64,000 bases of DNA from Thauera butanivorans NBRC 103042 (GCF_001591165.1 NZ_BCUG01000023.1:27585-91584); one strand, 5' to 3'; counted from the stretch's first letter, positions 1 to 11,571 are shown. The notes: a model not told the origin generated them from the letters alone. Numbers and translations: made by a program.

Positions 1-1
1 G

Positions 2-1624
2 CTAGCCGGGCACCCTGTCGGGCGTGACCGCCAGCTCCGCCTCGAAAGCGCACAGATCGTAGTTCGTGCCGCGCCGGATCAGGCGCTGCAGGCAGATCTG
101 GCGCGCCGTGCCTTCATGGTGGATTTCCACCCGCTGTCCGGCGGCATACCACTGCGATGGCAGCACGATGCAGGCAGGGATCTTGAGCGCGCTCGCCTCG
201 GGCAGCAGGAAACCCTGCTGCCACGGCGCACGTCCGCTCCCGAGGACTGCCTGGCGTACCGAAACCATGCGGGGCATGCCGGGCAGCACTTCGATGCCGG
301 CTTCGAGCGTGCCGTCTTCGCGGTACATCAGCCAGCTCAGGTCGCCGAGCAGGAAATGCGCGCTGTCCGGCGGGCGGATGCCGACGAGCTGGTGGTGGGC
401 GATGCGCTCCCCGGCCGTGCGGCGCTGGATCCGGAAGCCGGCGACGGACTGGTCCAGGATCGTCCACTGCTCGTAATCCAGCCCGAGGCGCTCGGCGTCG
501 CGCTGGTGGCGCGCCTGTTCATGCTCGGGCGTATCGACCTTCGGTACCTGTCCGCCGAAGGCCAGCAGGGAGATGTCCTCGCGCAGGCGGTGCAGCGGGC
601 TGTCGGTGCGCGGCTGGCGGAACACCACGCCTTCGATGGCGAAACCGATGGTCAGCCAGTCGGCACTCAATTGCAGCATGCCGTCGGCACGCCGGCGCGG
701 GAAGCGGCGGCCGGCCGTGCCGCGCCCCCAGGGCCGGTACAGCGACAGCAGCAGACGGACGCTGGCGTCGGTGGGGCAGTCCTCGCCCAGCCCCAGCGAA
801 GCCGGCTTTGCGCCCCGCTTGAACTGCGCGAGCACGGCCTGGATCTGGTTGGCGAGCGTGCTGCCGTCGAAGCGCAGCCGTGCCGGCGCTTGCGGGACCA
901 GGCCCAGCGGGCGCAAGCCGACGTCGCCATGGATATCCACGCCATAGTCGGTAGGCTTGGTGTTTTCATCGGCTGCGGCGAGATCGCAGTAGGGCGCGAA
1001 GCGCTGCGCCCAGCGGATGACCCAGTTCAGTTCGCGTTCGCTGCGGCCGTACGGGTTGGCGAGGTCGGTCAGCAGGATGGCGACGTAGGCCTCCAGCACG
1101 CTCTGCGCGTGCCATACCTCGTTGAGCGGATCGGGGACGCGGATGCGGTGGATGCCCGCCTGGCTCGCATCCGCATGGCTGGCATGGATTTCCGCCCAGC
1201 AGCCCGGCGGCACCTCGCGCCGCGCGCGGAAATATTCGAACAGGGTCATGCCGGCGTAGTAGGTGCGGCGCTGGGCCAGCAGTGCGCGCTGGTCGTGCAG
1301 CGTGCCGGCCGCCGCATCGAGCCGGGCGATCTGCGCATAGGAGCGGGACAGGTTGCGCCACAGTCCGAGCACCCGCTGCAGCGAGGCGTTTTCCTCGCTG
1401 TCGGGCGGCAGCGGCAGGCTGGCGTAGCGGCGCGCGATGTCGTCCTGGCTGCAGGCGACGATCTCGCGCGCGGTTTCGAGCACTTCGAGGTGCTGGTTGG
1501 GCGCCGGCGCCGCATGCAGCAGGGTCTCGATCATGTCGGTCAGCAAGGCATGCGTGCGCGGGATGTCCGTCGGGTGCAGCTTCTGCAGCAGGTCGAGGCA
1601 GACGGCCGGATTGGAGAAGTCCAT
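2..1624 (-). CDS. Hypothetical protein with a possible PilZ-like C-terminal domain
   Basis: A 540-residue soluble protein; no signal peptide or membrane segment is visible. I chose the ATG at 1624 because the upstream extension is Pro/Arg-rich and overlaps the HIT gene. The N-terminal half is helical and I do not recognise it. In the C-terminal third an RDAER stretch (RxxxR type) is followed about 11 residues later by DQSVAG, which fits the D/NxSxxG signature of PilZ c-di-GMP receptors. The two motifs are closer together than usual, so the assignment is only suggestive. It lies 25 bp downstream of the HIT gene on the same strand and is probably cotranscribed with it. The TAG stop is at the very edge of the window, so the gene is complete. 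Confidence 0.6.
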   Translation of the reverse strand: MDFSNPAVCLDLLQKLHPTDIPRTHALLTDMIETLLHAAPAPNQHLEVLETAREIVACSQDDIARRYASLPLPPDSEENASLQRVLGLWRNLSRSYAQIARLDAAAGTLHDQRALLAQRRTYYAGMTLFEYFRARREVPPGCWAEIHASHADASQAGIHRIRVPDPLNEVWHAQSVLEAYVAILLTDLANPYGRSERELNWVIRWAQRFAPYCDLAAADENTKPTDYGVDIHGDVGLRPLGLVPQAPARLRFDGSTLANQIQAVLAQFKRGAKPASLGLGEDCPTDASVRLLLSLYRPWGRGTAGRRFPRRRADGMLQLSADWLTIGFAIEGVVFRQPRTDSPLHRLREDISLLAFGGQVPKVDTPEHEQARHQRDAERLGLDYEQWTILDQSVAGFRIQRRTAGERIAHHQLVGIRPPDSAHFLLGDLSWLMYREDGTLEAGIEVLPGMPRMVSVRQAVLGSGRAPWQQGFLLPEASALKIPACIVLPSQWYAAGQRVEIHHEGTARQICLQRLIRRGTNYDLCAFEAELAVTPDRVPG

Positions 1625-1649
1625 GGCGGGAGGCGTGGGGAAAGGTGGA

Positions 1650-2063
1650 TCAGGCCTGGGCGGCGAGGGCGCTGTCGATGGCGCGCGCCAGCGCGACCGG
1701 GTCGGCAGCGGCATGGACGGCGCCCTGGCGCTGCGCTGGCCCCCAGACCGATTCCGGGAAGTGGCGGTCGTCGCGATAGCGCGGAATCACGTGCCAGTGC
1801 AGGTGCGGCACCATGTTGCCGAAGCTGGCGAGGTTGATCTTGTCCGGGTGCAGCAGGGTGCGCAGCGCGGTTTCGGTGGCCAGCACGACGTCGAGCAGGT
1901 GGCGCCGGTCTGCCGGCAGCAGGTCGCTCATCTCGGCGACGTGCTCGTTCCAGATCACGCGGCAGAAGCCGGGGTGGGCGTCGTCATCGACGCGAATGAC
2001 GCGGCAGCGCCCGTCCTCCCAGATGATCTGCTCGGCGGATGCGGGGCACAGCGGACAATCCAT
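1650..2063 (-). CDS. HIT family nucleotide hydrolase/transferase
   Basis: 137 residues, the usual size for a single-domain HIT protein. The histidine triad is intact as HLHWHVI near residue 93, and the N-terminus starts MDCPLCP, the CxxC-type opening common in bacterial HIT proteins. Family members hydrolyse or transfer nucleoside phosphoramidates and similar nucleotides in the cytoplasm. The physiological substrate cannot be read from the sequence. It precedes the PilZ-like gene on the minus strand with a 25 bp gap. Confidence 0.9.
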   Translation of the reverse strand: MDCPLCPASAEQIIWEDGRCRVIRVDDDAHPGFCRVIWNEHVAEMSDLLPADRRHLLDVVLATETALRTLLHPDKINLASFGNMVPHLHWHVIPRYRDDRHFPESVWGPAQRQGAVHAAADPVALARAIDSALAAQA

Positions 2064-2104
2064 GGCGATCCTCGACGGCTTGAATGGCGGGAAACCGCGG
2101 AACT

Positions 2105-2962
2105 CTAGCGGCTCCGCGTGGCCGGGGCGAGGAATTGTTGCTCACAATCGGCATCGCGCCGCGGATAGTCCTGCGCCACCGTGCGGGTTTCGGCCATGTC
2201 GACCCGTTCGCCGTCATGGAAGGCGAACAGGTTGCCGGGCGGGATCTGCGTCCAGGCCTCGTTGTCGGTCAGCGGCGTGGTGGCGATCACCGCAACCCGG
2301 TCGGACGGCGTCGTGACCTGGTTGAAGTCGACGGTGACGTCCTCGTCGGCCAGATGGGCCACCGGGAAGGGCGCCTTGCGGACGATGTAGCACAGCCGCG
2401 ACGAACAGTGCGCGAACAGGCGCTTGCCGTCCGACAGCAGGAAGTTGAATTCGCCGAGGCTGCCGACTTCGAGCGCCAGCTCGCGCAGGGCGGCATGCAG
2501 TTCGGCAGTGTCCTGCGTGCCTTGCGGAAAACGCTGGGCCAGGCGGTCGAGGATGCAGCAGAAAGCGAGTTCGGAGTCGGTGTTGCCGACCGGCTGGAAG
2601 CGGCCGGACAGCCTGGGGGCGAAGCCTTTCAGGTTGCCGTTGTGGGCGAAAATCCAGTAGCGCCCCCACAGCTCGCGCTGGAAGGGATGGGTGTTCTCGA
2701 GCCCGACGACGCCCTGCGTCGCCTTGCGGATGTGGGCGATGACGTTGAGCGAATGGATCGGGTAGTGCTTGACCAGTTCGGCGACCGGCGAATCCGCGCT
2801 CGGGCTGGGGTCGAGGAACACGCGCACCCCGGCGCCTTCGAAGAACGCGATGCCCCAGCCGTCCCGGTGGTGGTCGGTGAGGCCGCCGCGGGCGCGGAAG
2901 CCGGCGAAGGAGAAACAGATATCGGTCGGCACATTGCAGTTCATGCCGAGCAACTGGCACAT
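2105..2962 (-). CDS. Class II glutamine amidotransferase (YafJ-like)
   Basis: 285 residues beginning MCQLLGMN, so Cys2 is exposed after Met removal as the N-terminal nucleophile of an Ntn-type glutaminase. The conserved HHRDGWGIAF block near residue 31 and the FAHNGNL motif further on are typical of GATase_2/GATase_4 proteins of the YafJ group. Only the glutaminase domain is present, with no synthase partner fused, so the acceptor of the ammonia is unknown. It lies between gatB (128 bp upstream) and the HIT gene on the same strand. Confidence 0.88.
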   Translation of the reverse strand: MCQLLGMNCNVPTDICFSFAGFRARGGLTDHHRDGWGIAFFEGAGVRVFLDPSPSADSPVAELVKHYPIHSLNVIAHIRKATQGVVGLENTHPFQRELWGRYWIFAHNGNLKGFAPRLSGRFQPVGNTDSELAFCCILDRLAQRFPQGTQDTAELHAALRELALEVGSLGEFNFLLSDGKRLFAHCSSRLCYIVRKAPFPVAHLADEDVTVDFNQVTTPSDRVAVIATTPLTDNEAWTQIPPGNLFAFHDGERVDMAETRTVAQDYPRRDADCEQQFLAPATRSR

Positions 2963-3090
2963 CGGGGTCTCCGCGATGTCGGTACTGGAAACGGCAGTAT
3001 AGCGAAGCGGGGGCGGCCGGTGGTCGCACGGGCCGTCGCGCGGGGAGCGGCCTGCCGCCGCTTCCCGTCTTCAGGCGCCGGGCTCGTGCT

Positions 3091-4548
3091 TCAGCCGAGC
3101 TTCTTCTTCAGCAACTCGTTGACCTGCGCCGGGCTGGCCTTGCCCTTGCTGGCCTTCATGACCTGGCCGACCAGCGCGTTGAAGGCCTTTTCCTTGCCGG
3201 CGCGGAACTCGTCCACCGACTTCTGGTTGGCAGCCAGCACCTCGTCGATCATCGCTTCGATCGCGCCGCTGTCGGTGACCTGCTTCAGGCCCTGCTTGTC
3301 GATGACCTCGTCGGCGCTGGCGCCCTCGCCGTTCCACAGCGCCTCGAACACCTTCTTGCCGATGGCGTTGGAGATGGTGTTGTCGGCGATGCGTGTCACC
3401 AGGCCGGCAAGCTGGGCGGCCGACACCGGCGAGGCGGCGATGTCGAGCTCGGCCTTGTTCAGGCGCGCGGCGAGGTCGCCCATGATCCAGTTGGCGCAGG
3501 GTTTCGCCAGCGCCGTGCCGGCGGCCGTCACCGTCGCCTGGTAGAAATCGGCGACTTCCTTGGAGGCCGTCAGCGTGGTGGCGTCGTAGGCGGACAGGCC
3601 CCACTCGTCCATGAAGCGGGCCTTCATCGCGCCCGGCAGTTCGGGCATCCCGGCCTGCACGCGCGCCTTCCAGTCAGGCGAGACCACCAGCGGCAGCAGG
3701 TCGGGGTCGGGGAAGTAGCGGTAGTCGTGGGCGTCTTCCTTGCTGCGCATCATGCGCGTCTCGCCGCTGTCGGGGTCGAACAGCACGGTGGCCTGCTGCA
3801 CGCGGCCGCCGTCCTCGAGGGTGTCGATCTGCCACTGCACCTCGAAGTCGATCGCCTGCTGCAGGAAGCGGAAGGAGTTCAGGTTCTTGATCTCGCGGCG
3901 GGTGCCGAATTCGGTCGCGCCCTTCCTGCGCACCGACACGTTGGCGTCGCAGCGGAAGGAGCCTTCCTGCATGTTGCCGTCGCAGATGTCGATCCAGCGC
4001 ACCAGCGCATGCAGCGAGCGGGCGTAGGCCACGGCTTCGGCCGAGGAGCGCATGTCGGGCTCGGAGACGATTTCGAGCAGCGGCGTGCCGGCGCGGTTCA
4101 GGTCGATGCCGGTCATGCCGTGGAAGTCCTCGTGCAGGCTCTTGCCGGCGTCTTCCTCCAGGTGGGCGCGGGTCAGGCGCACGGTCTTCTCGTAGGCCTG
4201 CTCACCTTCGCCGACGCGGATCGTGATCGCGCCGCCCTGCACCACCGGCAGGTCCATCTGGCTGATCTGGTAGCCCTTCGGCAGGTCGGGGTAGAAGTAG
4301 TTCTTGCGCGCGAACACGCTCTTTTCCGCGACGTGGGCGCCGATCGCCAGGCCGAAGCGGATCGCACGCTCGACCGCGCCGCGGTTCAGCACCGGCAGCA
4401 CGCCCGGCAGCGCGATGTCCACCGCGCTGGCCTGCACGTTGGGCTCGGCGCCGAAGGCGGTGCTGGCACCGGAAAAGATCTTGCTGGCGGTGTTGAGCTG
4501 GGCATGGACTTCCAGCCCGATCACGACTTCCCAATCCGTTCTGCTCAT
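3091..4548 (-). CDS. gatB: Aspartyl/glutamyl-tRNA(Asn/Gln) amidotransferase subunit B
   Basis: 485 residues, full length for GatB. It starts [18 protein letters not shown], the GatB signature, and ends with the helical YqeY-like tail (NELLKKKLG) that contacts tRNA. In the GatCAB complex GatB phosphorylates the misacylated Glu-tRNA(Gln) or Asp-tRNA(Asn) and uses ammonia channelled from GatA. It is the last gene of a minus-strand gatC-gatA-lipoprotein-gatB cluster. Confidence 0.97.
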   Translation of the reverse strand: MSRTDWEVVIGLEVHAQLNTASKIFSGASTAFGAEPNVQASAVDIALPGVLPVLNRGAVERAIRFGLAIGAHVAEKSVFARKNYFYPDLPKGYQISQMDLPVVQGGAITIRVGEGEQAYEKTVRLTRAHLEEDAGKSLHEDFHGMTGIDLNRAGTPLLEIVSEPDMRSSAEAVAYARSLHALVRWIDICDGNMQEGSFRCDANVSVRRKGATEFGTRREIKNLNSFRFLQQAIDFEVQWQIDTLEDGGRVQQATVLFDPDSGETRMMRSKEDAHDYRYFPDPDLLPLVVSPDWKARVQAGMPELPGAMKARFMDEWGLSAYDATTLTASKEVADFYQATVTAAGTALAKPCANWIMGDLAARLNKAELDIAASPVSAAQLAGLVTRIADNTISNAIGKKVFEALWNGEGASADEVIDKQGLKQVTDSGAIEAMIDEVLAANQKSVDEFRAGKEKAFNALVGQVMKASKGKASPAQVNELLKKKLG

Positions 4549-4582
4549 GGTCGTTTCTCTTGTTGCGGTTCGCGGCGCAGGC

Positions 4583-5092
4583 TCAATGGCACTGGCCGCT
4601 GGTCCGATCGACGATGATCGGCCATACGTAGTCGAAGGTGCCGCGGCTGCAGCGCCGCGCGCAATCGGAAAAGCCCACCGTCACCTGGTTGCCCTGCTCC
4701 CAGATGTTGACCGTGCAGCCGTCCTTGGCGCGCAGCTCCACGCTCGGCATGCGGCGCGTCTGGGTGAAGGGGCCGTCGAAGCGGCAATTGCCGCGGCGGG
4801 GGATGTCCACCGTGGCGCTGAAGCGCTTGACGTCGGCGTGGCTGATGTCGAGCACCGCGGTCGCGGTGTAGCCGGTCTCGTCGCGGAAGCGGCAGTCGGC
4901 CTGGACGTCGAGCGGGCGCACCGGCATCGGCTTCAGGCGGCCGGGGCGTTCGCTCGGCCGTGTTTCGCTTTCGGCCGGCCCCGGTGCCTGCCACGGCGGC
5001 GTGGCACAGGAAGCGAGCAGGCCGGCCGCGGCTGCGGCCAGACCGGCACGCAGCCGCCGGCGCGGCGGGATCGGGGGCACGAAAGGCATCAT
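4583..5092 (-). CDS. Small Cys-rich lipoprotein inserted between gatA and gatB
   Basis: 169 residues. An arginine-rich start (PPRRRLRAG) is followed by an Ala-rich hydrophobic stretch and the lipobox LLASC with Cys29, so this should be a type II signal-peptide lipoprotein. The mature part after a Pro-rich linker is mostly beta and contains several cysteines (for example [26 protein letters not shown]), suggesting disulfides in the periplasm. I do not recognise a family. It starts only 4 bp after gatA and ends 34 bp before gatB, so it sits inside the gat operon although nothing links it to tRNA amidation. Confidence 0.75.
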   Translation of the reverse strand: MMPFVPPIPPRRRLRAGLAAAAAGLLASCATPPWQAPGPAESETRPSERPGRLKPMPVRPLDVQADCRFRDETGYTATAVLDISHADVKRFSATVDIPRRGNCRFDGPFTQTRRMPSVELRAKDGCTVNIWEQGNQVTVGFSDCARRCSRGTFDYVWPIIVDRTSGQCH

Positions 5093-5096
5093 CGGC

Positions 5097-6569
5097 TCAA
5101 GCCGCGATCGCCGGCCGGCGCGTATGCCAGTCGGTCGCCTGCTGGAAGCGGTGGGCGGCGTTCAGCAGGCGGGCTTCGCTGAAGTAGTCGCCGATCAGTT
5201 GCAGGCCCACCGGCAGGCCGTCGCCGCCGAAGCCGCAGGGCTGCGACAGGCCGGGCAGGCCGGCGAGGTTGACCGCGAGGGTGAAGATGTCCGACAGGTA
5301 CATCTGCACCGGGTCGTCCGCCATCTGGCCCAGCGCCCAGGCGGTGGTCGGCGTGGTCGGGCCGGCGATGAGGTCGCAGTGCTGCAGCGCGGCCTGGAAG
5401 TCCTGCGCGATCAGCCGGCGCAGGCGCTGCGCCTGCAGGTAGTAGGCGTCGTAATAGCCGTGCGACAGCACGTAGGTGCCGACCAGGATGCGGCGCTTGA
5501 CTTCGGCGCCGAAGCCTTCGGCGCGGGTCTTGCCGTACATGTCGGCGAGGTCGCCATATTCCGCCGCGCGGTGGCCGTAGCGCACGCCGTCGAAGCGCGA
5601 CAGGTTGCTGGAGCACTCGGCCGGCGCGATCACGTAATAGGCGGGAATCGCCAGCTTGGCGTTGGGCAGCGACACTTCGACCGTGGTGGCGCCGAGCGCG
5701 CGGTACTGCTCGATCGCGGCCTCGACCGCGGCGCGTACGTCCTGGGCCATGCCTTCGGCGAAGAATTCGCGCGGCAGGCCGATGCGCAGGCCTTCGAGCG
5801 GCCGTGCCGCAGCCGGCGCGGCGAGCGCGGCGGCGTAGTCCTCGGCCGGACGCTCCAGGCTGGTCGAGTCGCGCGGGTCGAAGCCGGTCATCGCCGACAG
5901 CAGCAGCGCGCAGTCCTCGGCGCTGGCGCCGAAGGCGCCGCCCTGGTCGAGCGAGGAGGCGTAGGCGATCATGCCGTAGCGGCTGACCACGCCGTAGGTC
6001 GGCTTGATGCCGGTGATGCCGCAGAAGGCCGCCGGCTGGCGCACCGAGCCGCCGGTGTCGGTGCCGGTGGCGATCGGGGCCAGGCGCGCCGCCACCGCCG
6101 CGGCCGAACCACCGGACGAACCGCCTGGCACGCGCTCGGGATTCCACGGGTTCTTCACCGCGCCGTAGAAGGAGCTTTCGTTGGACGAGCCCATCGCGAA
6201 CTCGTCCATGTTGGTCTTGCCCAGGCTGATTGCGCCGGTGGCCTTGAGCAGGCTGACGACGTGGGCGTCGTAGGGGCTGACGAAGTTCGACAGCATCTTC
6301 GAGCCGCAGGTGGTCAGCACGCCTTCGGTGCAGAACACGTCCTTGTGGGCGAGCGGGATGCCGGTCAGCGCACCGGCCTGGCCGGCGGCGATGCGCGTGT
6401 CGGCGGCGCGGGCAGCGGCCAGCGCGCCGTCGCGGTCGACGGTGATGAAGGCGTTGAGCTGCGGGTCGAGCGCGTCGATGCGGTCGAGGAACAGGGTCGC
6501 GAGCTCGACGCTGGAAATCTGCCGGGCGTCGAGCGCGCGGCGCAGTTCCGGAAGGGAAGCGTGGATCAT
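5097..6569 (-). CDS. gatA: Glutamyl-tRNA(Gln) amidotransferase subunit A
   Basis: 490 residues, standard for GatA. The amidase-signature catalytic triad is visible: Lys in LAHKDVF (about residue 77), cis-Ser in the [11 protein letters not shown] block, and nucleophile Ser in [11 protein letters not shown]. It hydrolyses glutamine to supply ammonia to GatB for transamidation of mischarged tRNA. It lies 43 bp after gatC on the minus strand. Confidence 0.97.
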   Translation of the reverse strand: MIHASLPELRRALDARQISSVELATLFLDRIDALDPQLNAFITVDRDGALAAARAADTRIAAGQAGALTGIPLAHKDVFCTEGVLTTCGSKMLSNFVSPYDAHVVSLLKATGAISLGKTNMDEFAMGSSNESSFYGAVKNPWNPERVPGGSSGGSAAAVAARLAPIATGTDTGGSVRQPAAFCGITGIKPTYGVVSRYGMIAYASSLDQGGAFGASAEDCALLLSAMTGFDPRDSTSLERPAEDYAAALAAPAAARPLEGLRIGLPREFFAEGMAQDVRAAVEAAIEQYRALGATTVEVSLPNAKLAIPAYYVIAPAECSSNLSRFDGVRYGHRAAEYGDLADMYGKTRAEGFGAEVKRRILVGTYVLSHGYYDAYYLQAQRLRRLIAQDFQAALQHCDLIAGPTTPTTAWALGQMADDPVQMYLSDIFTLAVNLAGLPGLSQPCGFGGDGLPVGLQLIGDYFSEARLLNAAHRFQQATDWHTRRPAIAA

Positions 6570-6612
6570 GTGTTCGGCAAGCCAGGTGAAGGCGCGCCAG
6601 GCGCGCCGCGGA

Positions 6613-6900
6613 TCATTCGATGACTTTCGGGACCAGGTACAGCCCGGCCTCGGTCTGCGGCGCGACCTGCTGGAAGGCGGCGCGCCTGTCCTGTTCGGTG
6701 ACGAGATCCTCGCGCAGGCGGGTGGCGAGCTCCTGCGGATGGCTCATGGGTTCGACGCCGGCGGTGTCGACCGCCTGCATCTGCTCGATGAGGCCGAAGA
6801 TGCCGTTCAGCTTGTCGCGGGTGGCGTCGATTTCGGCATCGGAAAGGGCGATGCGCGCGAGGCGGGCGAGGTGCCCGACTTGTTCATTTGAAAGCGACAT
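6613..6900 (-). CDS. gatC: Glutamyl-tRNA(Gln) amidotransferase subunit C
   Basis: 95 residues, typical GatC size. It starts [21 protein letters not shown], the conserved helical N-terminus, and carries the PMSHPQ-type linker with downstream DxV region ([10 protein letters not shown]). It clamps GatA and GatB together. It is the first gene of the minus-strand gat cluster and is divergent from mreB across 173 bp. Confidence 0.95.
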   Translation of the reverse strand: MSLSNEQVGHLARLARIALSDAEIDATRDKLNGIFGLIEQMQAVDTAGVEPMSHPQELATRLREDLVTEQDRRAAFQQVAPQTEAGLYLVPKVIE

Positions 6901-6938
6901 GAGGTAACAAAACCTGCTGAATCCACAAAGGTTTGTAG

Positions 6939-8117
<1,179 letters not shown>

Positions 8118-8202
8118 GCCGTTGCCCCGGCCTTGCCGCCGGGGCGTGCGTTCGTCATCGTCCACGCCATCGTTCTCGATCCGGTGGCTCCTGGTTTCCC
8201 GG

Positions 8203-9075
8203 ATGTCTCTCGTCGGCCACAAGACCCCTCCGATCTTCAAGCGCGGACTGACGCCGGTCACGCGCCTGTCGGTGTTCGTCGCCATCTGCCTGGTGCTGCT
8301 GGTGGCGGACCTGCGTTTCCGCTACCTGGAGGTCGTGCGCAATGCCTTGTCGGTGGTGACTTATCCGCTGCAGATGGCCGCCGCCAAGCCGGCCGACTTC
8401 GTGCGCAACGCCTCGCGCTATTTCGCCACCCTGGTCGAAGTCCAGCTCGAGAACGCCGAGCTGCGCCGTGACCACCTGACGACCGGCGAGCGCCTGCTGC
8501 GCTTCGAGCTGCTCGAAAAGGAAAACGCCCAGCTGCGCGAACTGCTCGGCATGTCGCAGCGCATCGACGTCAAGAGCGTCGCCGCCGACATCCTCTACAA
8601 CGCGCCCGACCCCTTCGCCCGCAAGGTCATCCTCGACCGCGGCGCGCAGCAGGGTGTCGAAGCCGGGCTGGCGGTGATCGACGCCAAAGGCGTGGTCGGC
8701 CAGGTCACGCGCGTGCACCCGGTGCAGTCCGAAGTCACCCTGCTCACCGACCGCAACCAGTCGATCCCGGTCAGCGTGCTGCGCAACGGCGTGCGCGGCG
8801 TGCTGTTCGGCACCGGCCGCGGCCGCCTGGAAATGCGCTTCGTGCTGGCCGACGCCGACATCCGCGAAGGCGACCGGCTCGTCACTTCCGGCCTCGACGG
8901 CATCTTCGTGCCCGGCCTGCCGGTGGCGGACGTGACCATGGTCGACCGCAGCTCCGACGCCTTCGCCCGCATCGATTGCGAGCCGCTGGCGGACATCGAC
9001 ACCAGCGTGCAGGTGCTGGTGATCGGCCGCACCGCCTACCCGCCGCCTCCGCCGGCACCGGACCAGGAGCGCTGA
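8203..9075 (+). CDS. mreC: Rod shape-determining protein MreC
   Basis: 290 residues from the ATG at 8203 (MSLVGHKTPPIFKRG). A single membrane helix (about residues 22-40) is followed by a coiled coil (ELRRDHL to ENAQLRELLG) and then the two beta-barrel lobes typical of MreC, with GxxGxV-type turns (DAKGVVGQVTRV). It is a periplasmic scaffold that activates PBP2/RodA. The longer reading frame starting inside mreB is not credible because the family begins with a short cytoplasmic segment before the helix. It lies 85 bp after mreB and 3 bp before mreD. Confidence 0.96.
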   Translation: MSLVGHKTPPIFKRGLTPVTRLSVFVAICLVLLVADLRFRYLEVVRNALSVVTYPLQMAAAKPADFVRNASRYFATLVEVQLENAELRRDHLTTGERLLRFELLEKENAQLRELLGMSQRIDVKSVAADILYNAPDPFARKVILDRGAQQGVEAGLAVIDAKGVVGQVTRVHPVQSEVTLLTDRNQSIPVSVLRNGVRGVLFGTGRGRLEMRFVLADADIREGDRLVTSGLDGIFVPGLPVADVTMVDRSSDAFARIDCEPLADIDTSVQVLVIGRTAYPPPPPAPDQER

Positions 9076-9078
9076 ACG

Positions 9079-9600
9079 ATGCAGCCGACCAACCGTTCCA
9101 GCCGCATCCTGCTGCCGGTCAAGCTGTGGTTCGTCTATCTCAGCCTGATCGTCGCGCTGGGACTCGAATACATCCCGACCGGGCGGACGCCCGGCATTCC
9201 CGACTGGGTGGCGCTGGTGCTGGCGATCTGGTGCGTGCGCGAGCCGCAGCGCATCGGCATGGGCGCGGGCTTCGTGCTCGGCCTGCTGGTGGACGTCGGC
9301 CAGGGTGCGGCGATGGGCCAGCATGCGCTGGCCTACGTGGTGCTGGCCTATCTGGCCAACGGCGCGGCGCGGCGCGTGATGTGGTTCCCCTTGCTGCAGC
9401 AGGCGCTGCATTTCCTGCCCTTGTTCGTGCTGACCCAGGCGCTGATGCTGGCGGTGCGCCTGCTGGCCGGCGCCGAGTTTCCGGGCTGGTCGTACTTCCT
9501 CTCCAGCCTGAGCAGCACTGCGCTGTGGGCGCCGCTGTCGATGCTGCTGCTGCTGCCGCAGTACCAGCCGGTCGACCGCGACGACAACCGGCCGATCTGA
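9079..9600 (+). CDS. mreD: Rod shape-determining protein MreD
   Basis: 173 residues, nearly all hydrophobic with five to six predicted membrane helices, including the conserved central stretch GAGFVLGLLVDVGQGA and a short charged C-terminus. It is an inner-membrane partner of MreC in the elongasome. It starts 3 bp after mreC and is followed 12 bp later by mrdA, so translation is probably coupled. Confidence 0.94.
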   Translation: MQPTNRSSRILLPVKLWFVYLSLIVALGLEYIPTGRTPGIPDWVALVLAIWCVREPQRIGMGAGFVLGLLVDVGQGAAMGQHALAYVVLAYLANGAARRVMWFPLLQQALHFLPLFVLTQALMLAVRLLAGAEFPGWSYFLSSLSSTALWAPLSMLLLLPQYQPVDRDDNRPI

Positions 9601-9612
9601 GACTTGCGGCGG

Positions 9613-11571
9613 ATGACGGAGATTCGTTCCACCGCCCGGGAACTCGCCCGCTTCCGCCTGCGGGTGGTGGTGGCGCTGCTGTTCGTCTGCGTCTGCCTGG
9701 GGCTGCTGGCGGCGCGCTTCCACTACCTGCAGGTGGTGCGCCACGACTACTACCTGACGCGGGCCGAGGACAACCGCATCGCGCTGCTGCCGAAAGTGCC
9801 GCATCGCGGCACCATCGTCGACCGCAACGGCGTCGTGCTGGCGCGCAACTACGCCACCTACACGCTGGAGATCACGCCGTCGCAGGTCAAGGACATCCAG
9901 GGCACGCTGGACGAACTCGCCACCCTGGTGGCGATCGAGCCGCGCGAGCGCCGGCGCTTCATGAAGCTGCTGGAGGAAAGCCGCAGCTTCGAGAGCGTGC
10001 CGGTGCGCAGCCGTCTCAGCGACGAGGAAGTCGCCCGCGTGGTGTCGCAGCGCTACCGCCTGCCGGGCGTCGACGTGAAGGCGCGGCTGCTGCGCGACTA
10101 TCCGCAGGGCACGGTGGGGGCGCACGTCGTCGGCTACATCGGCCGCATCAACCAGCGCGACGTCGAGCGCATCGAGGAAGCGGGCGAAACCGCCAACTAC
10201 CGCGGCACCCAGCACATCGGCAAGGCCGGGCTGGAGCAGTTCTACGAATCCGAGCTGCACGGCACCACCGGCATCGAGCAGGTCGAAGTCAATGCCGGCG
10301 GGCGGGCGGTGCGCGCGCTGTCGAGCATGCCGCCGACGCCGGGCAACGACCTCGAGCTGACGCTGGACATCGAGCTGCAGCGCGTGGCCGAAAAAGCCTT
10401 CGGCGAGCGCCGCGGCGCACTGGTGGCGATCGAGCCGGCCACCGGCGGCGTGCTGGCGCTGGTATCGACGCCGAGCTTCGATCCCAACCTGTTCGTCGAT
10501 GGCATCTCCACCCAGGACTGGAAGGCGCTCAACGAGTCGCCAGACCATCCGCTGCTGAACCGTGCGATCTATTCGGCCTACCCGCCGGGCTCCACGTTCA
10601 AGCCCTTCATGGCGCTGGCCGGGCTGGAGACGGGCAAGCGCACGCCGGGGCAGGCGATCGCCGACTTCGGTTATTTCACCCTCGGCAACCACCGTTTCAT
10701 GGACGACAAGATCGGCGGCCACGGCATGGTCGACCTGCACAAGTCCATCGTGGTGTCGTGCAACACCTACTATTACCAGCTCGCCCATGAGCTCGGCATC
10801 GACAACATCGCCAGGTTCATGGCGCCGTTCGGCTTCGGTTCGCGCACCGGCATCGACCTGCCGGGCGAGGCCAGCGGCGTGCTGCCCTCGCCGGAATGGA
10901 AGCGCCAGCGCTTCCGCCGCACCGAACAGCAGCAGTGGTTCGCCGGCGAGACGATCTCGGTCGGCATCGGCCAGGGCTACAATGCCTTCACGCCGCTGCA
11001 ACTGGCCAATGCGCTGGCAGCGCTGGTCAACGACGGCAAGCTGTACCGGCCGCACATCGTGCGCTACGTCGTCGATTCGCGCACCGGGCAGCGGCGTGCG
11101 GTCGAGCCCGAGCCGCTGCGCGAGATTCCGCTCAAGGCGGGCAACATCAAGGCGGTGCGCGACGGCATGGTCGGCGTGAATGTCAGCGGCACCGGCAAGC
11201 GTGCCTTCCAGGGGGCGGAATACTCCTCGGGTGGCAAGACCGGCACCGCGCAGGTGTTCTCGCTGCGCGGCCAGCGCTACGTCGAGGGGCGGGTGCGCGA
11301 GCGCCTGCGCGATCATTCCTGGTTCGTCGCCTATGCGCCGGCCGAGGCGCCGCGCATCGCGCTCGCGGTGCTGGTCGAGAACGGCGGCTTCGGCGCGCAG
11401 TCGGCGGCGCCGATCGCGCGCCAGGTGATGGACTATTACCTGCTGCACCAGCAAGCGGGCGAACCGGCGGCAGAGGATGCCGTCGCCGGCGAACTCGAAG
11501 GCGGCGAGCAGGCCGAAGCGGCCCCGGCCGATGCCGCAGCGGCCGAAGCGCCGGCAGGGAGCCTGCGATGA
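9613..11571 (+). CDS. mrdA: Penicillin-binding protein 2 (elongasome transpeptidase)
   Basis: 652 residues from the ATG at 9613; an upstream TTG at 9604 would add three residues. There is one N-terminal membrane helix (about residues 18-37), then the PBP dimerisation/pedestal domain (HRGTIVDRNGVVLARN) and the transpeptidase domain with SxxK as GSTFK, SxN as SCN and KTG as GGKTGTAQ. It cross-links peptidoglycan during lateral growth together with RodA. The C-terminal Ala/Glu-rich tail of about 40 residues is probably disordered. Its TGA overlaps the rodA ATG. Confidence 0.97.
   Translation: MTEIRSTARELARFRLRVVVALLFVCVCLGLLAARFHYLQVVRHDYYLTRAEDNRIALLPKVPHRGTIVDRNGVVLARNYATYTLEITPSQVKDIQGTLDELATLVAIEPRERRRFMKLLEESRSFESVPVRSRLSDEEVARVVSQRYRLPGVDVKARLLRDYPQGTVGAHVVGYIGRINQRDVERIEEAGETANYRGTQHIGKAGLEQFYESELHGTTGIEQVEVNAGGRAVRALSSMPPTPGNDLELTLDIELQRVAEKAFGERRGALVAIEPATGGVLALVSTPSFDPNLFVDGISTQDWKALNESPDHPLLNRAIYSAYPPGSTFKPFMALAGLETGKRTPGQAIADFGYFTLGNHRFMDDKIGGHGMVDLHKSIVVSCNTYYYQLAHELGIDNIARFMAPFGFGSRTGIDLPGEASGVLPSPEWKRQRFRRTEQQQWFAGETISVGIGQGYNAFTPLQLANALAALVNDGKLYRPHIVRYVVDSRTGQRRAVEPEPLREIPLKAGNIKAVRDGMVGVNVSGTGKRAFQGAEYSSGGKTGTAQVFSLRGQRYVEGRVRERLRDHSWFVAYAPAEAPRIALAVLVENGGFGAQSAAPIARQVMDYYLLHQQAGEPAAEDAVAGELEGGEQAEAAPADAAAAEAPAGSLR

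Noticed and set aside
8155..11454. A 1099-codon minus-strand frame opposite mreC-mreD-mrdA
   Set aside because: It mirrors well-supported plus-strand genes in a high-GC region and is His/Gln/Arg/Ala-rich, the usual composition of antisense frames.
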